A stretch of 64,000 bases of DNA from Sipunculus nudus (Eukaryota > Annelida > Sipuncula > Golfingiida > Sipunculidae): contig CM049315.1 of assembly GCA_026874595.1 (NCBI GenBank), positions 13,702,664-13,766,663 on the forward strand, in the 5' to 3' direction. The notes beneath the pieces are model-generated. The model saw only the letters and a list, made by a program, of their open reading frames with translations, was not told the origin of the DNA and did no database searches. Position 1 is the stretch's first letter; each line of letters starts with the position of its first letter. This document shows, piece by piece, positions 1 through 12,896 of the stretch. Position numbers and translations under genes: made by a program.

Positions 1-183
1 AACTACATAGCAACACCGGAAAAGCTTTTCCCAATTAAACTATACAGCAACATAGGAAACGTTTGTCTCGATTAAACTGCACAGCAACACCGAGGAAACG
101 TTTGTCCCAATCTAATTACACAGCAACACAGGAAAAGTTTGTCCAAATCAAACTATACACAGCAACACAGGATAAGATTGTCA
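1..183. repeat. Minisatellite, 37-39 bp unit, truncated by window edge
   Basis: Five imperfect copies of a unit containing GCAACACAGGAAA followed by GTTTGTC and AATTAAACTA. The GCAACA word starts near 10, 47, 84, 123 and 162, giving spacings of 37, 37, 39 and 39. The array must continue to the left of the window. The last copy decays into TGCACAGGCAATAG near 190. No coding sense is seen. Confidence 0.85.
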
Positions 184-2885
184 CGGTTGCACAGGCAATA
201 GTTTAGGGTCCTCATACAAAGACAAAAGAAATAGTCACGTGCCTCAATGGAAAGGAAGCCTTGAATGAAAGACATATATGATGGTGATGCAGATTACCTC
301 AAACATTTAATGGTTAATCTGTTCCTTGTGTATTATCCTCACCCTCCTCAAAAGTTTAACAAAATCCTTTCTTCGTAAAAGTAAACAAAGAAATAAAAAA
401 GGAAACGCATAAAACCTCTCGCCACACTGGCGGAAATATAAAAATATGTGATTAGGTGCAGATGAAAACATATTATGAGCCTTGTTTGGTTGTGTGTGTT
501 CGGGGGTGGCGGTGGTAGTGGGGTATAAGGAGCCGGGATTTGAGGAGAGGGTGCTTGGGTGGCGGGAATAATTCATTTTTAACTTATCGTAAACCTTAAT
601 CTTTTATCAATTCAAATATCCCTGCTGGGCAGCTGACAAACATATCTCTACCCTGCCGTATATTTTCCAAGACATTTGTCCTAATATGGATATGCGTATA
701 TATACGGCGAATGGCAGATTTCGCACCAAGATTCAGGGAAGAAGGTCAGTTTACCTTGGGATTATAACACTCCGGAAAACTGAGCAACAAGTGGCCTGAT
801 GACAAATACCATACAGTAATCTGTTACACTAGGATCAGTTCCTCATTATTCCCCTTATTTACTTTATTATGAGTATCAAGATTAACATGGTAACGGCATA
901 ATGGCCACTGCCAAGGCAACCGTTATGCCACGGGTTTGACGGACATCAGGGACATATTTTACTTGGTCGACTCTCAGAGTCTTTCTCTGTTTATCAGTTT
1001 CAGTACAAATTCTCTTTTAGTGTAATGTAATGGAATTTTGTAGAGAATAATGAATGAAGTACTTATGCTAATTACTTTGTGCATACTAGTATATGTATGT
1101 CAAAAGTATTGTTTGTGCCTGTGGGTTAATTCATGAACATGCTATATGCTATCACAACTTGAAAAGACATCAGCGTAATGAAGTAGATTTGTAAGAAATT
1201 AAGATATATTGCTTGATGGGGAAATACATTCTCTGAATTCCTATTTAATAATCTTTGTTACGAGCATGCGCATCACACTTCGTAAACCTGTCGTGCATGT
1301 GCATGGTATATAGGGATCAGCAGGGTACATGATCACAAATAATTAATGGCTCGTCGTTCAAGATAAAGTTGGTTACTTTTTATTTAAGGTGTAGTAATAT
1401 TTTCTCCTTTTGTCGAGTTTAATGATCCGGACACATATTATGGTTAGTTGGTGCCTCTAACTGGGTTGGAAATAGTTGTTCTATGTCTTATAATATTCAG
1501 TTTTAAAGATTAAACGTGAAATTTCCATTTCCTATAATTTGGACCTCTCACGTCGAAAGCAAAAGCGTTAACCATTTTAAAAATATGAAAACGGTTAAAT
1601 TTTTTTCCCACATTTTGTAGTCTACCGGATTTTATTTTTTAGGTTTTATTTTTTTCATAAATCAAAAGGCTAAATGGTAACCTGCACCGTATCGAATTTA
1701 TGAAGAAAGTCATCTTCATCTGGGGCTTATATAATGCGGCAATATAATAAGCCCAATATAAATAGGTCATTACTCTCTTAAAGGACTCTCTTTACTCAGA
1801 TTGGATCTTGTTTTTAACCGAATCCTCATGAAAGCTATCGTGCATAGATTACTGAACAGAGTCCAAAGGTTGATCCTATAATACTTTGAGCTGATCATAC
1901 GCTAGATACGATCAAGTGGCCGGGCCTTCAAACCCATGACTGCCCGGAGACCGCTGTAACGGACTAGAAACTCCCCGAGGATACTCCCGGTCTTGGTTAC
2001 ACATTGTCAGGGGTTTCTGTCAGTTTTACCCTGTTAGGTTGTCCGTCATAATTCAAAAGTGGCAAGACAGTCGTTTTATTTGATATGAAAAATAACGACA
2101 GCAGATATAAATGACAGCTCTTGGGCGTTCTCCTGGAGGAATACTTCTCGTCCATGTTAGCGGAGCAGATGAAACGGCTGTATTGTACTGGGTGTCTTTA
2201 AGGGAAACAGTTACGGGGCAGTACTTTTCCCCTGACGTCTAACACACGCGGTTTTACACCTGAAGGGGCGCCTATTATCTATCTATCTGGGGAATTGGCA
2301 GATAGCAGTCAGGGCATATGACAAATATGACTTTTGACACTGACGTTGCACCCACGTGACCAGGCTGCATTGCTTTCTTTAACTACGCAAAATGCAGTAA
2401 TTCGATACCAATTGCTGAGTTGTTAAAACAACTGATATAGTGGCCATAAAAATCCATATGTTGTTCAAAATAATTGTGAATGTTTGAAGTTGAAGCACAT
2501 TAATACGAATATCTATAAAGCGTTAGAAAAGATACAGAAACAGGATGAACGATTCTGATGTGCGGCAGCGAGTAAGCGCCCGAGAGTGGATTCGTGTGGC
2601 ACGGGGTATCACCTCACACGGTGTTGAAAGATTTGACAAAACAAACAAGTGCATTTTAATGTAGTTTTTTTCCTTTATTGTAATTTTTAATCACACGCTG
2701 CACAACTCAAAAAAGTTACCAATAAATTATTGAATTTAAAAAAACATGCGTGCAAAATTGATCCATTTATATCCTCATATACTATATTAGTCTTCTACGC
2801 GTCACCGTGCTTATATTTTACTCAAAACCATAGGCGTGCATGGTATATGAAGCATAAAACAATTATAATAAGTGACGATAGACAT
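184..2885. other. No recognisable gene
   Basis: AT-rich sequence with only short ORFs. No splice-bounded open stretch, tRNA-like fold or tandem repeat stood out here. It separates the left-edge minisatellite from the LTR-like element. Confidence 0.5.
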
Positions 2886-3318
2886 TGTTACGGAACCTAA
2901 TATTAACAGATCACGTAGTCGTGACGAGCACAAATTTTGTTATGGAGATAAAAAAATCAGTTCTGGAGCACTAGGCAGCGTGAAATGTCTAGATGTTGGG
3001 ATAAAGAAGTCAGTGGTTTTTTATTAACGAATAACTATAATTTATTGTTAAAACAACCCTAACATTACAATACACTTAATCGATACAATTTCACAGTTTA
3101 ACAACAGTACAACAACAAATCAATACAATTACACAGTATAATAAATAAAGTGTTCAGTACCTGGATACGACCACTGTCACAGCGACAAGTCCTTTATAAT
3201 CCAGATGAACAGTTCACATAAATCTTCTCAGAGAATAACAGTCCAATTTCAGAAACAAAGTCCAAGAAGAAAAGCCTTCTCTAAACAAACTGCAGGTTAA
3301 CTAAATGCTGGACGCTCA
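2886..3318 (-). mobile_element. Diverged LTR-like element, inverted relative of 12246-13051
   Basis: Read on the minus strand, this segment aligns along its length with the 3' part of the plus-strand element at about 12600-13051. Shared landmarks in the same order are ACCACTGTCACAGC or its variant, an ACTTTAT block, the ATACTGTGTAATTGTAT block, GTGTATTGTAATGTTAGG, an AATAAATTATA poly-A signal, ACCACTGACTTCTTTAT, CATTTCACGCTGCC, GCTCGTCACGACTA and the terminal AGGTTCCGTAACA. Identity by eye is roughly three quarters over the last 300 bp and drops toward 3300. The element's other end is missing; it is replaced by a poly-C run and the 72 bp array. No internal retrotransposon coding sequence is attached, so it is a solo or truncated LTR. 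Confidence 0.7.
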
Positions 3319-3333
3319 CCCCCCCCCCCCCCC
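3319..3333. repeat. Poly-C run (15 C)
   Basis: Uninterrupted run of 15 C exactly between the truncated LTR-like element and the first 72 bp repeat unit. It marks the array's left junction. Confidence 0.95.
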
Positions 3334-3344
3334 AGCCTATGGGT

Positions 3345-5815
3345 AGTGTGGCTACAGAATAATCACAGAGTTTTCTTGTATGTAGGTCTGGATATTTATG
3401 GTGGTGTAGATACAGCGTTACCACCGATGTTTCTGGTGTGGTAGATACACGGTATTGGTCTGAACATCTATGGTAGTGTAGATACAGTGTAACCACCTAT
3501 GTTTCTGGTGTGGTAGATACACGGTATTGGTCTGAACATGTATTGTCGTGTAGATACTGAGTAACCACGGATGATTCTGGTTTGGTAGATACAAGATACA
3601 GGTCTGAACATCTATGGTGGTGTAGATACATAGTAACAACCTATGTTACTGAAGTGATATACACGGTATTGGTCTGACCATCTAAGGTGGTGTAGATACA
3701 GAGTAACAACAAATGTTTCTGGTGTAGTAGATACACTATATAGGTCTGAGCATCTATGGTGGTGTAGATACAGAGTAACAAAAGATGTTTCTGGTGTGGT
3801 AGATACATTTAACAGGTCTGAGCATCTGTGGTGGTGTAGATACAGAGTAACCACCGATGTTTCTGGCTTGGAAGATACACGGTATTGGTCTGAACATCTA
3901 TGGTGGTGAAGCTACAGAGTAACGACGGGTGTTTCTTGTGTGGTAGATACACGGTATTGGTCTGAACATGTGTGGTAGTGTAGATACAAAGTAACCACTG
4001 ATGTTTCTGGTGTGGTAGATACACGGTATTAGTCTGAAAATCTAAGATAGTGCAGATACAGAGTAACCACGTATGTTTCTGGTGTGGAAGATACACGGTA
4101 TTGGTCTGAACATCTATGGTAGTGTAGATACAGAGTAACCACAAATGTTTCTTGTGTAGTAGATACACTGTATAGGTCTGAGCATCTATGGTGGTGTAGA
4201 TACAGAGTAACAAAAGATGTTTCTGGTGTGGTAGATACATTTAACAGGTCTGAGCATCTGTGGTGGTGTAGATACAGAGTAACCACCGATGTTTCTGGAT
4301 TGGAAGATACACGGTATTGGTCTAAACATCTATAGTGGTGTAGATACAGAGTAACGACGGGTGTTTCTGGTGTGGTAGATACACGGTATTGGTCTGAACA
4401 TGTGTGGTAGTGTAGATACAAATTAACCACTGATGTTTCTGGTGTGGTAGATACACGGTATTAGTCTGAACATCTAAGATAGTGCAGATACAGAGTAACC
4501 ACGTATGTTTCTGGTGTGGAAGATACACGGTATTGGTCTGAACATCTATGGTAGTGTAGATACAGAGTAAACACCGATGTTTCTGGTGTTGTAGATACAC
4601 AGTATTGGTCTGAACATCTATGGTAGTGTAGATACAGAGTAACAACGGATGTTTCTGGTGAGTTAGATACACGGTATTGGTCTGAACATCTATGATAGTG
4701 TAGATACAGAGTAAACCCCGATTTTTCTGGTGTGGTAGATACACGGTATTGGTCTGAACATCTATGGTAGTGTAGATACAGAGAAAACACCAAGTTTCTG
4801 GTGTGGTAGATACACGGTATTGGTCTGAACGTCTAAAGTAATGTAGATACAGAGTAGCCACGGATGTTTCCTGTGTGGTAGATACACGGTATTGGTCTGA
4901 ACATCTATGGTAGTGTAGATACAGAGAAAACACCGATGTTTCTGGTGTGGTAGATACATGGTATTGGTCTGAACGTCTAAGGTAATGTAGATACAGAGTA
5001 ACGACGGATGTTTCTGGTGTGGTAGATACACGATATTGGTCTGAACATCTATGGTAGTGTAGATACAGAGTAACAACGGATGTTTCTGGTGTAGTAGATA
5101 CACTGTACAGGTTTGAACATGAATGGTGGTATAGATACAGAGTAACCACCGATGTGTCTGATGAGGTAGATGCACTGTACAGGTCTGAACATCTATGGCG
5201 GTGTAGTTACTAAGTAACCACGGATGTTGTTGGTGTGGTAGATACACTGTACAGGTCTGAACATGAATGGTGGTATAGATACAGAGTAACCACGGATGAT
5301 TCTGGTGTGTTAGATACACGGTATTGCTCTGAACATGTGCGGTAGTGTAGATACAAAGTTAGCACTGATGTTTCTGGTGTAGTAGATATACGGTATGAAC
5401 ATTTAAGATGGTGTAGATACAGAGTAACCACCGATGTGTCTTGTGTGGTAGATACACGGTATTGGTCTGAACATCTATGGTAGTGTAGATACAGTGTAAC
5501 AACGGATGTTTCTTGTGTGGTAGATACACTGTATTAGTCTTAATGTCTATGGTGGTGTAGATACTGAGTAACAACGGATGTTTCTGGTGTAGTAGATACA
5601 CTGTACAGGTTTGAACATGAATGGTGGTATAGATACAGAGTAACCACCGATGTGTCTGATGAGGTAGATGCACTGTACAGGTCTGAACATCTATGGCGGT
5701 GTAGTTACTAAATAACCACGGATGTTGTTGGTGTGGTAGATACACTGTACAGGTCTGAACGTCTATGGCGGTGAGTAACCACGGATGTTTCTGATGTGTT
5801 AGAAACAGAATCATG
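3345..5815. repeat. 72 bp minisatellite array with 432 bp higher-order duplication
   Basis: About 34 copies of a 72 bp unit. Fixed words are GGTCTGAACATCTATGG, TGTAGATACAGAGTAACCAC, GATGTTTCTGGTGTGG and TAGATACACGGTATT. Because 72 is divisible by three, reading frames stay open across units. This gives minus-strand ORFs of up to 275 codons that are only 24-residue repeats (words such as LCIYTTIDVQTN and TVYLPHQKH). I regard them as non-coding. Higher-order structure: the block with the rare ACATTTAACAGG variant at 3804-4075 recurs 432 bp (6 x 72) later. A three-unit block with ATGAGGTAGATGCACTG near 5160 recurs about 498 bp later. Confidence 0.95.
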
Positions 5816-6269
5816 ACGAGTTTATCGGGAGCGGAATATACTGTTTGAATAAGGACAATAGACTGCATCATGACAAATATATCTACATTTTCCGATACCG
5901 AGATTCAACAAATATTTCTGATTTATCATACACGCATATTCCTGAAGCAGGAGATACAGAATAAGGACATCTGTTTTTTAACCGGCATTGATACACTGTC
6001 ATGATAAATGTCTCTACATTTACTTAAACACAGTCACGACGAATATTTCTTGTGTAGCAAATACAGAGAACATAATTCATGTGCGGTAGACATCGGGTTC
6101 ACACAAATATTTTTGGAGGGGTAGTAGGAATAGAAAGAGTCCCGATGAATGTTTCCGAAGCGATACATAGATATATACAGGACGAAGTCGAACATCAGTA
6201 AACAGGTTAAAACAGAGAAACAGCGAATGTTTCTGAAAAGGCATGCACATACATGCAGAGCCAATACGG
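5816..6269. repeat. Decayed edge of the 72 bp array
   Basis: Beyond the clean array the sequence still carries recognisable but eroded copies: GAATATTTCTTGTGTAGC near 6040, GATGAATGTTTCCGAAGCG near 6144 and GCGAATGTTTCTGAAAAGG near 6224. Each precedes an ATAC/ACAT-rich stretch as in the array unit. Divergence rises outward, the pattern expected when unequal exchange homogenises the centre of an array and leaves its edge to mutate. Confidence 0.6.
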
Positions 6270-6274
6270 ATATA

Positions 6275-6331
<57 letters not shown>
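6270..6331. repeat. (AT)n microsatellite
   Basis: Almost pure AT dinucleotide tract with one early interruption, at the outer end of the decayed 72 bp array. The poly-Ile/Tyr ORFs across it are artefacts. Confidence 0.95.
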
Positions 6332-6333
<2 letters not shown>

Positions 6334-9300
6334 CATACATTTATAAATAGGTGTGTGTTTTGATAATTAGGAAATTTCTTTGTATATATCAATCATCCTT
6401 ATGTTGCCAAAACATATGAATATCGGATATGTATTATTACAGAGACATAAATATAAGCGTTTCATGAAAAATCTGACAGATCTCTGTGTATTTAAATATG
6501 TTTAGTTACACCGGTACTTATAATTTATGATCGGGCATGCGAAAACATGAAAACAAAATACAATATATATTCACTATTATGTATATAAAAAAAAATCAAA
6601 CCCACCTTCGACAGGAAAATGTCTGTATGAAAGAGCATCGGCATATCGGATGATTTGGCAATTAAATAAAAATTAATAAAATTTATAAAGTCTCCTACTG
6701 ACAGATTGAATTTTGCTCTTCTATATTTTTTATTAACTAATGCTAACAATATTTGATTAGGAAGGTTTGAAAACTAATAAATATCATACACATACATTGT
6801 ATGATTGTGCCTTAATGTCCGTCTGTATAAAACGGAAAATTATCATATGACTGTACGAGAATTTCTACGCGTGTGCTGGCTCGTAGGTGATTCATGTTTT
6901 GTCGTTTACAATATAGAATAACACTGTCAGCCCGTCTTGCCCTTCTGAGAACATCACCATTGTTTTAGGTATTCCGGAGAAATCAATATTTGCCTTTTCA
7001 CTCGTCATCCATTGTTCTTTAAAACGTATGTGCTCCTGCTTACTAACTTTATCCCAACATTCACCGCTCACACGAAGCCTGCCAGTCCCGCGGATCAGAC
7101 TGGCCCGGGTACGAACGTAAAAAGAGTAACGTATTGAATCACATGTACATTTAATGACAATATATTCTTATTATTAGAACTGGTGTACATGTATAAAGAT
7201 AAACTAGAGAATTATAGTTCTTTATGTTCCAAAATTGTAAGAACCAACAGGGTTTGGAGGAGAATTCTCTTTTTTTTTTAGCTACATACCCCTTTATCAG
7301 AAATACATTCTTATTATCCAGCTTACGACACTTAAACATAGGTAATTAAACCTAAGTAAACAAAGATTTAATGTATGTCCAACTCTTCAGACAATTTAGG
7401 GACCAATGAAGGTTACTTTGCATTTCAAAGTCTAATTTGCAAGATGGGTTTGGTTAACCCTAGTCATTCAATTTTCTGTCCCCACAATAAATGTTTTCTA
7501 AGTAAACATATATAAAATGTCACAAATACAAATAGCTCAGCTGATACCCTTAAGATATACACAACTCACGTCCTCCCTTTGTAATCACAAACTCACGTGG
7601 TTCGTATACTTTTTGGCAGTACACACTCCTACTTGGACGGCAAAACCACCTGCCTGGGTTTAGCTAGCCATCCATCCGGCTGTTCCATGAGTCGTTTGTC
7701 CTCCCTAAGCCAACGCGGCTGATGGCGCCGACTCCCGGGGACCTGCCTGCCCCCTCATGGAAGAGAAGGCAGGTGGCAGAATTGCTCCTTTTCTTTGGCT
7801 TCGCTTCTTCTTTTACTGGATCTGAAAGAAGAAAAATACTCGTCTCACAATACCATGTGAACACAGGCACAGTTCCTGGATCCTCGCTGTATGAAAAAAA
7901 AAAGAAAAAGTAATTTTTTATTTCCCGTTCCAGCACAGTGTGTTCACGTTCTTATTTAATACAGACTTCAATGTGAAACAAACATATACACATGTAATCA
8001 AATCCATACTTAATACATACATACATGTATTTTAATAATCCTGCGGTACATTTAATAGAATTGAGACAGTAGTTTATCTTTAAATGTCTGGTTTTATTTA
8101 TAGTAGCATAATCCCAGATTAGATTCTGTATAAACAGGTGTGAGTTTGCCCTAGTTTTTTGCCCTATGCAAATAATATTATAAATTTTTATTGATCAGGT
8201 TAAATTCATTATTTTAAGTGTGCCTGCGAAATATGGATATAATGAAAATGTATGCATTCAGTTCGTCTTATTCCATGCATGTAGTGGGGCATTTGATGAA
8301 ATTGTTTCCCACAAGAGTATTCAGTACGATAGACAACACATGGACATTCAATACACAGACATTTTCTTTGTTGTCAGCTAATGCATATAATAATTTAATG
8401 TGAATTTTAATACTAGAAATACAAACCGGCCGTAGGTCTAGTTTTACCTTTTAAATGTTAATCTTATATATTGTGGTTAAAATGATTCAGGTATTTTAAT
8501 TTTTCAAGGGAACTTTGCAGATTTTTTTGGTATCTGTCAGAGCCTTAAGTGTCACTTAAACGTGTTTTCATGAGTAAAACCTTTTCGCTGTAGGCGTCTT
8601 TATAACCAAAAAAAAAAAAAAAACGAATATAAAGAGACTTAAAGAAACCAAACCTGAGCCATTTTTTAAGGAAACTACTCGAACAAAATGTCATTTTGAT
8701 CCCTTTAGAGATTGTTGAATATTTCATATTAAACCCCGAAGAAATGACCGCGTAAAATTCTGACTGACTTCGTTTCAGATTGAATGACGGGCTGAAGAAA
8801 AAAAAAGACAATGAGTTAGCCTCGTTTATTATCCTAAGAAAGTCTATAATAGGAAAAGCCCCTGCGGATTTTTTGTCAGTCCGTCTGTTGATCCCTGTGG
8901 ATATTGCAGCACACCATGTCTTGGTCTAGATCCAGGTCCAAATGAGTACGACGAGGCAAGCGCAGCATCGTAGACTTGTTCCCAACTCAGCTATTTGTGG
9001 GGAGACTCCTGAGATAATGTCAGCATTTTATCAATACATTTTTGTTTTTTTACGGCCTGTCCTGGAGGTGTAATCCGCCTTGCATAATAAGATATACGTA
9101 ATATGTAATGTTTTCGAATACCCCATTCCAGTATCCATGTCCACATGTGTACACACGTATGTTAGTGAGAGCTTTGTTTTATAAGTTCTTGAGCAAACCT
9201 TTCTTGTCTTTAGCCCAGCACAGTACTAAATTGCTTGGACTTCATATAATAAATGTAAAAACTAAATATGAGACAACTGTTTATTCTAATATTTCGGCCT

Positions 9301-10186
9301 GGTAGCAATACAAAGATACTCAGTGGAATTACACTTTGTATTTGTCAGTTCTATCTTACGAGCGTCAAACACCCACGCGGTTTGTGTTGCGTTACACACA
9401 CGTCACTAATACGTCACAGGGATAAACCGAACAGACCACTTCAAGCGAACGCCTTGATGTCTAACCTCTAGTATTTAAGACCCTACAGTATATTAACATA
9501 CATCAAATTGAAACATACATTGAAACCTGCTGAATTTTGTTTATCGACACAAAATTGGAAGAAATGTCTTGAGACAGGAACGTTAAGATGGAGTATACTG
9601 TATTTTTCGATGTCATGAGAAAACAGGTGACCGATAATATTCTTTCGCCTCTTCTTTAACTGGCTCATACTTTACTGACTTGCACCAAGTACATATTGAT
9701 TGATAAAAAAATGATACAGACAAATATCCATCCTAAGTTTAGATTTTGTGTATTCACGCTTTCTCTTTGTGAATTCTTGCGCACGTTATCGTTAGTTTAC
9801 CAAAGTCAGGAAAATAGATGCAACAATTATATGCGAGCAGGTCTGCAGATGTCATTTATTTCAATATGTGTATGTTCTTATGGGTATCACTGTGTGTGAC
9901 ACTGTTGGTGGCTACAAAAATATCGATAAAACCGTCAAGACAGAAAACTCTTAGGCACATATACATAAACATCTACAAATATATTTATGCAATATATTGA
10001 AGTTTTCCATTTTAGTTATCACAAAAGTATGACCAGGTTGCATGTGACGTTATATTCTAGAAATATTTCATGAAAAATATTGCGAAACGGGAGGCAGATA
10101 TTTTGGGGGTGTAAACGTAAACAGTTGCTATTTGATCATCTGAATTACTAGTGTGGTAGAAAACTTAGCTTACGTCACAGACATAC
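6332..10186. other. No recognisable gene; AT-rich spacer
   Basis: Mostly AT-rich. A GC-richer patch at about 7620-7880 has short open frames on both strands, but none looks like a known domain. A poly-A run lies at 8608-8623. No tandem repeat and no RNA gene was seen. Confidence 0.45.
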
Positions 10187-10330
10187 CGAGAAGTAAGGAA
10201 AGTTGTTTGTGATGGGCCAGGCAGTGTTGATGAGAGACGGAGAGAAGTAGACCAGATTCCGTTCTGCCCTGCGAGGAGACCGGCCGGACCAGCCCGTACC
10301 ATGTCGGACCCCCACCGAGATACTGACCAG
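10187..10330 (-). CDS. Candidate internal exon (144 nt), unidentified
   Basis: On the minus strand a pyrimidine-rich stretch ending TTCATCAGTATTCTCCCAG precedes an open 144-nt segment that ends TTCTCG just before GTATGT, a usable donor. The segment is much more GC-rich than its surroundings and is 48 codons in phase 0. It contains GVRHGTGWSGRSPRRAERN and ends FSPSLINTAWPITNNFPYF. The other two frames are also open, which weakens the coding argument because GC-rich DNA lacks stops. A second possible donor GTAAGC lies 16 nt further on. I recognise no family. It could equally be a fragment of an old element. Confidence 0.27.
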
Positions 10331-12245
10331 CTGGGAGAATACTGATGAAACAAGACAAACTACACGAGATGCAAGCCGCAGCAAGCCGCCTCAGCAATAT
10401 GTAAGTCACACCTTGGCTCACCGCGGGCGCAACCAGCAACACATGGAGAGATGTTTTCTCTGTCGGTTTGTCGCGGTCAAGTGATCGTCGAGTAGACACT
10501 AACAACAGCAACTTAAGACACAATAACATCCCCTACAACAACAATGACAGTTGCACAATTACATCAAAACATGACCAGTTGTTGTTACTTGTGCACTTGG
10601 GCCTTTTTTCTTTGTCCAGAGGTTCCTTCGATCCACAGGTCAACAACATGCATTCAATGCATGAGTGACCCTGTCGCCTTGTAAAAAAAAAAAAAAAAAA
10701 AAAAATAAAAAATAAACTACGATTTACAGGTAAACCATACAAACTCTGAAAATTCTGTCATTTTATACCCACATGTTCCCTTTATTAACGGGTGAACCAA
10801 ACATTCTCAAAGTTCAAGGAAAAAGTTTCGTGCTTGGCCATGTGTCACCATACGGTCAAACTGAAATATTATCATTATTGTTAATAAGTATCCACCGTTG
10901 TCATATATCAAATATTAAAGTTTATTCAGATGTCTGTTAGTCAGTTTGTCAATTTGTTAATTTGTTTATTTGTGATTTTTTTATGTCTGTGAACAATATA
11001 TTAAAATGTTTTAGTCGTTGCAGATGTAGATCCTGCCACGAGGGATCGCTGACTCTCTACTCTTCCATTGATATCGAACAGAATGTTAAAGTATATAGGG
11101 CTATTTTGTACACCTTTCTCACAAGAAAGATCTGATATAGATGCCTAATGGGGTACTAATACTGAAAAGTAAAAATGGTGTGTATTGAGCAAGTAAGTTT
11201 AAATATGGAAGTAATCCGTATCAACATTCTGACAACGCACCCTGTGTGAGCACCATGTGTCGAGATATAATGTTTTCACTTGTTATATCCTTTTTGTATC
11301 ACTTCGGAAAGCATATATTTGTTATTTAAAGGTTTAAAGAAACACACATAATTGCTCTCTGAGATCTTACACTATAATTCACTGCAGAAGTCGAGATTCT
11401 CTTTGTTAATTTGTCCCTTTTACTATTCTTCTAATCACAGTAACCAAACATTAATTAACACTGTTTTGTACTTCTCAGTAAATTGATCAGCTATAGCTCA
11501 AATTTTTTTTCGATAATTCTATTGAAAGAGAAATATAAATTTCAGATTTAAGAAACAATGGTTTTAACTGTGCAGTACCAGTAACCATACATAGTATCAA
11601 TACCACCACGTATGACTACAGTCGTTTAACTCGACTCAGTGTATGTGCAACAGAAAAGGACTGTAAAGTTGATAAAATATACTTCATATTTCTGCAAAAG
11701 ATTAGACAATGCAGAATCTAGCGTGCATTCTCAATAATGTTTGTAAAAGATAAAGATGTCTGGTTTTAAGTGATTCATCTCTCCCTGTCTTTCCCTAGAA
11801 TCTTTAATTAAAGGACATCATGACTGGGTTGAAATACATAGCAACGACTGGCCGCTAGTAATACAAGTGATCTGAGAAGGATTATAGATACCCAATACAC
11901 TTGTACTTGCACGTTAATGTCATATTAAATTACATTAACGTTACCCCAAAAAGCTCTCATATACGAGGAACATTTAATTTGTGTATAACTGGGATATGTT
12001 ATTGTTAAGTCGCTAAGGTCGAAGTTTAATTTGGTCTAGGTTTGGAGCAGGCATAGACACAATTGTTATATTTCTGACGTCATAATGCATGCCATGTATA
12101 GAAGTGAAAAAAATATGTTTCTTCGCGTATGTCCAAAAAAACGTATGCCTTAAGTCAGTTTATTGCAACACCTCACGTAAACATAAAAACAGCCACAGTA
12201 AACTGTAAATATATAAAAGACCAAATTGGCGTCTGGCTTATTGTC
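10331..12245. other. No recognisable gene
   Basis: A poly-A run at 10683-10705 is followed by AT-rich DNA with no long open frame and no repeat family I can recognise, up to the LTR-like element. Confidence 0.45.
10683..10705. repeat. Poly-A run
   Basis: About 23 A in a row, followed by more A-rich sequence. It could be the tail of a retroposed sequence, but I could not find a matching head upstream. Confidence 0.9.
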
Positions 12246-12337
12246 TGTTACAGTTATCTGTTTTATTGTGCGCAGAAGTGTTACATGTGTCTGTTGACAT
12301 TCTGATTCGTGTTAGGCTCAAGCCCTTGGAGTCGATA

Positions 12338-12420
12338 TGGCGTGTAGAGACACAGCGCTCGGTGTAATCCGTACTGGTTGAACCCTGGCGTGTAAAGACA
12401 CAGCGTTAGTGCTAATCTGG
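12338..12420 (+). repeat. Duplicated U3 block in the LTR-like element
   Basis: TGGCGTGTAGAGACACAGCG at 12338 recurs as TGGCGTGTAAAGACACAGCG at 12386, a 48-bp spacing. Each copy is followed by a related GTGTAATCCG or GTGCTAATCTG stretch. Short direct repeats in U3 are common LTR enhancer architecture; the function here is inferred. Confidence 0.65.
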
Positions 12421-12518
12421 AATTTTCTGGGCTGTTCACGCTCTCTGAGCGCGTGTGTCTTGTTGTGTTCTTTTAGATGTTCGTGAAATATAAGTTTCTA
12501 GGACTTGGGTAAAAAAGT

Positions 12519-12527
12519 TATAAATAG
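12519..12527 (+). promoter_or_regulatory. TATA box of the LTR-like element
   Basis: TATAAATAG, preceded by AAAAAAGT and followed by a GC-richer stretch, at the expected U3/R position. Supports plus orientation of the element. Confidence 0.5.
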
Positions 12528-12890
12528 GGGCTGTGTTTAGAGCCGGAAGGGAGAGAGAAATATTCCAGCGGACTCGGAAGAGTGTGAGTCAGTTTGTTGG
12601 CCTTACCGATAATTGCAGTGGTGTCAGATGGACTTAATACATACAGATGTAATACGGACTGTCTCCAGTTTGCCTTGGATTATTACTATTTATGTGGATC
12701 ATTGGATTTAAACTACTCTTGTTGAGCTGTGACAGTGGTTGTTTCCAGAATCAAAGCCTAGGATCCGGACACTCTGGTACTGTACACTTTATTTGTTATA
12801 CTGTGTAATTGTATAGATTTACGGTTAAACTGTTGTTATACTGTGAAATAGTATTGATTTAGTGTATTGTAATGTTAGGATTGTTTTAAG

Positions 12891-12896
12891 AATAAA
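12891..12896 (+). terminator. Poly-A signal of the LTR-like element
   Basis: AATAAA followed within 30 nt by a GT-rich stretch (ATTTGTGG). The same signal is conserved in the relative at 2886-3318, also in element-sense orientation. Confidence 0.5.

Noticed and set aside
4322-5149. 275-codon and other long minus-strand ORFs across 3281-5871
   Set aside because: They follow the 72 bp repeat, whose length keeps frames open; peptides are 24-residue repeats, several frames and both strands are open, and there is no start or splice context.
6149-6392. Poly-Ile/Tyr ORFs here and at other TA tracts (18646-18979, 35054-35418, 39579-39809, 51421-51627)
   Set aside because: Translations of AT/TA microsatellites.
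7580-7936. Possible exons with GTGAGT on the minus strand near 7570 and 7591
   Set aside because: Donors are good, but acceptors lack pyrimidine tracts and the frames are short and unrecognised.
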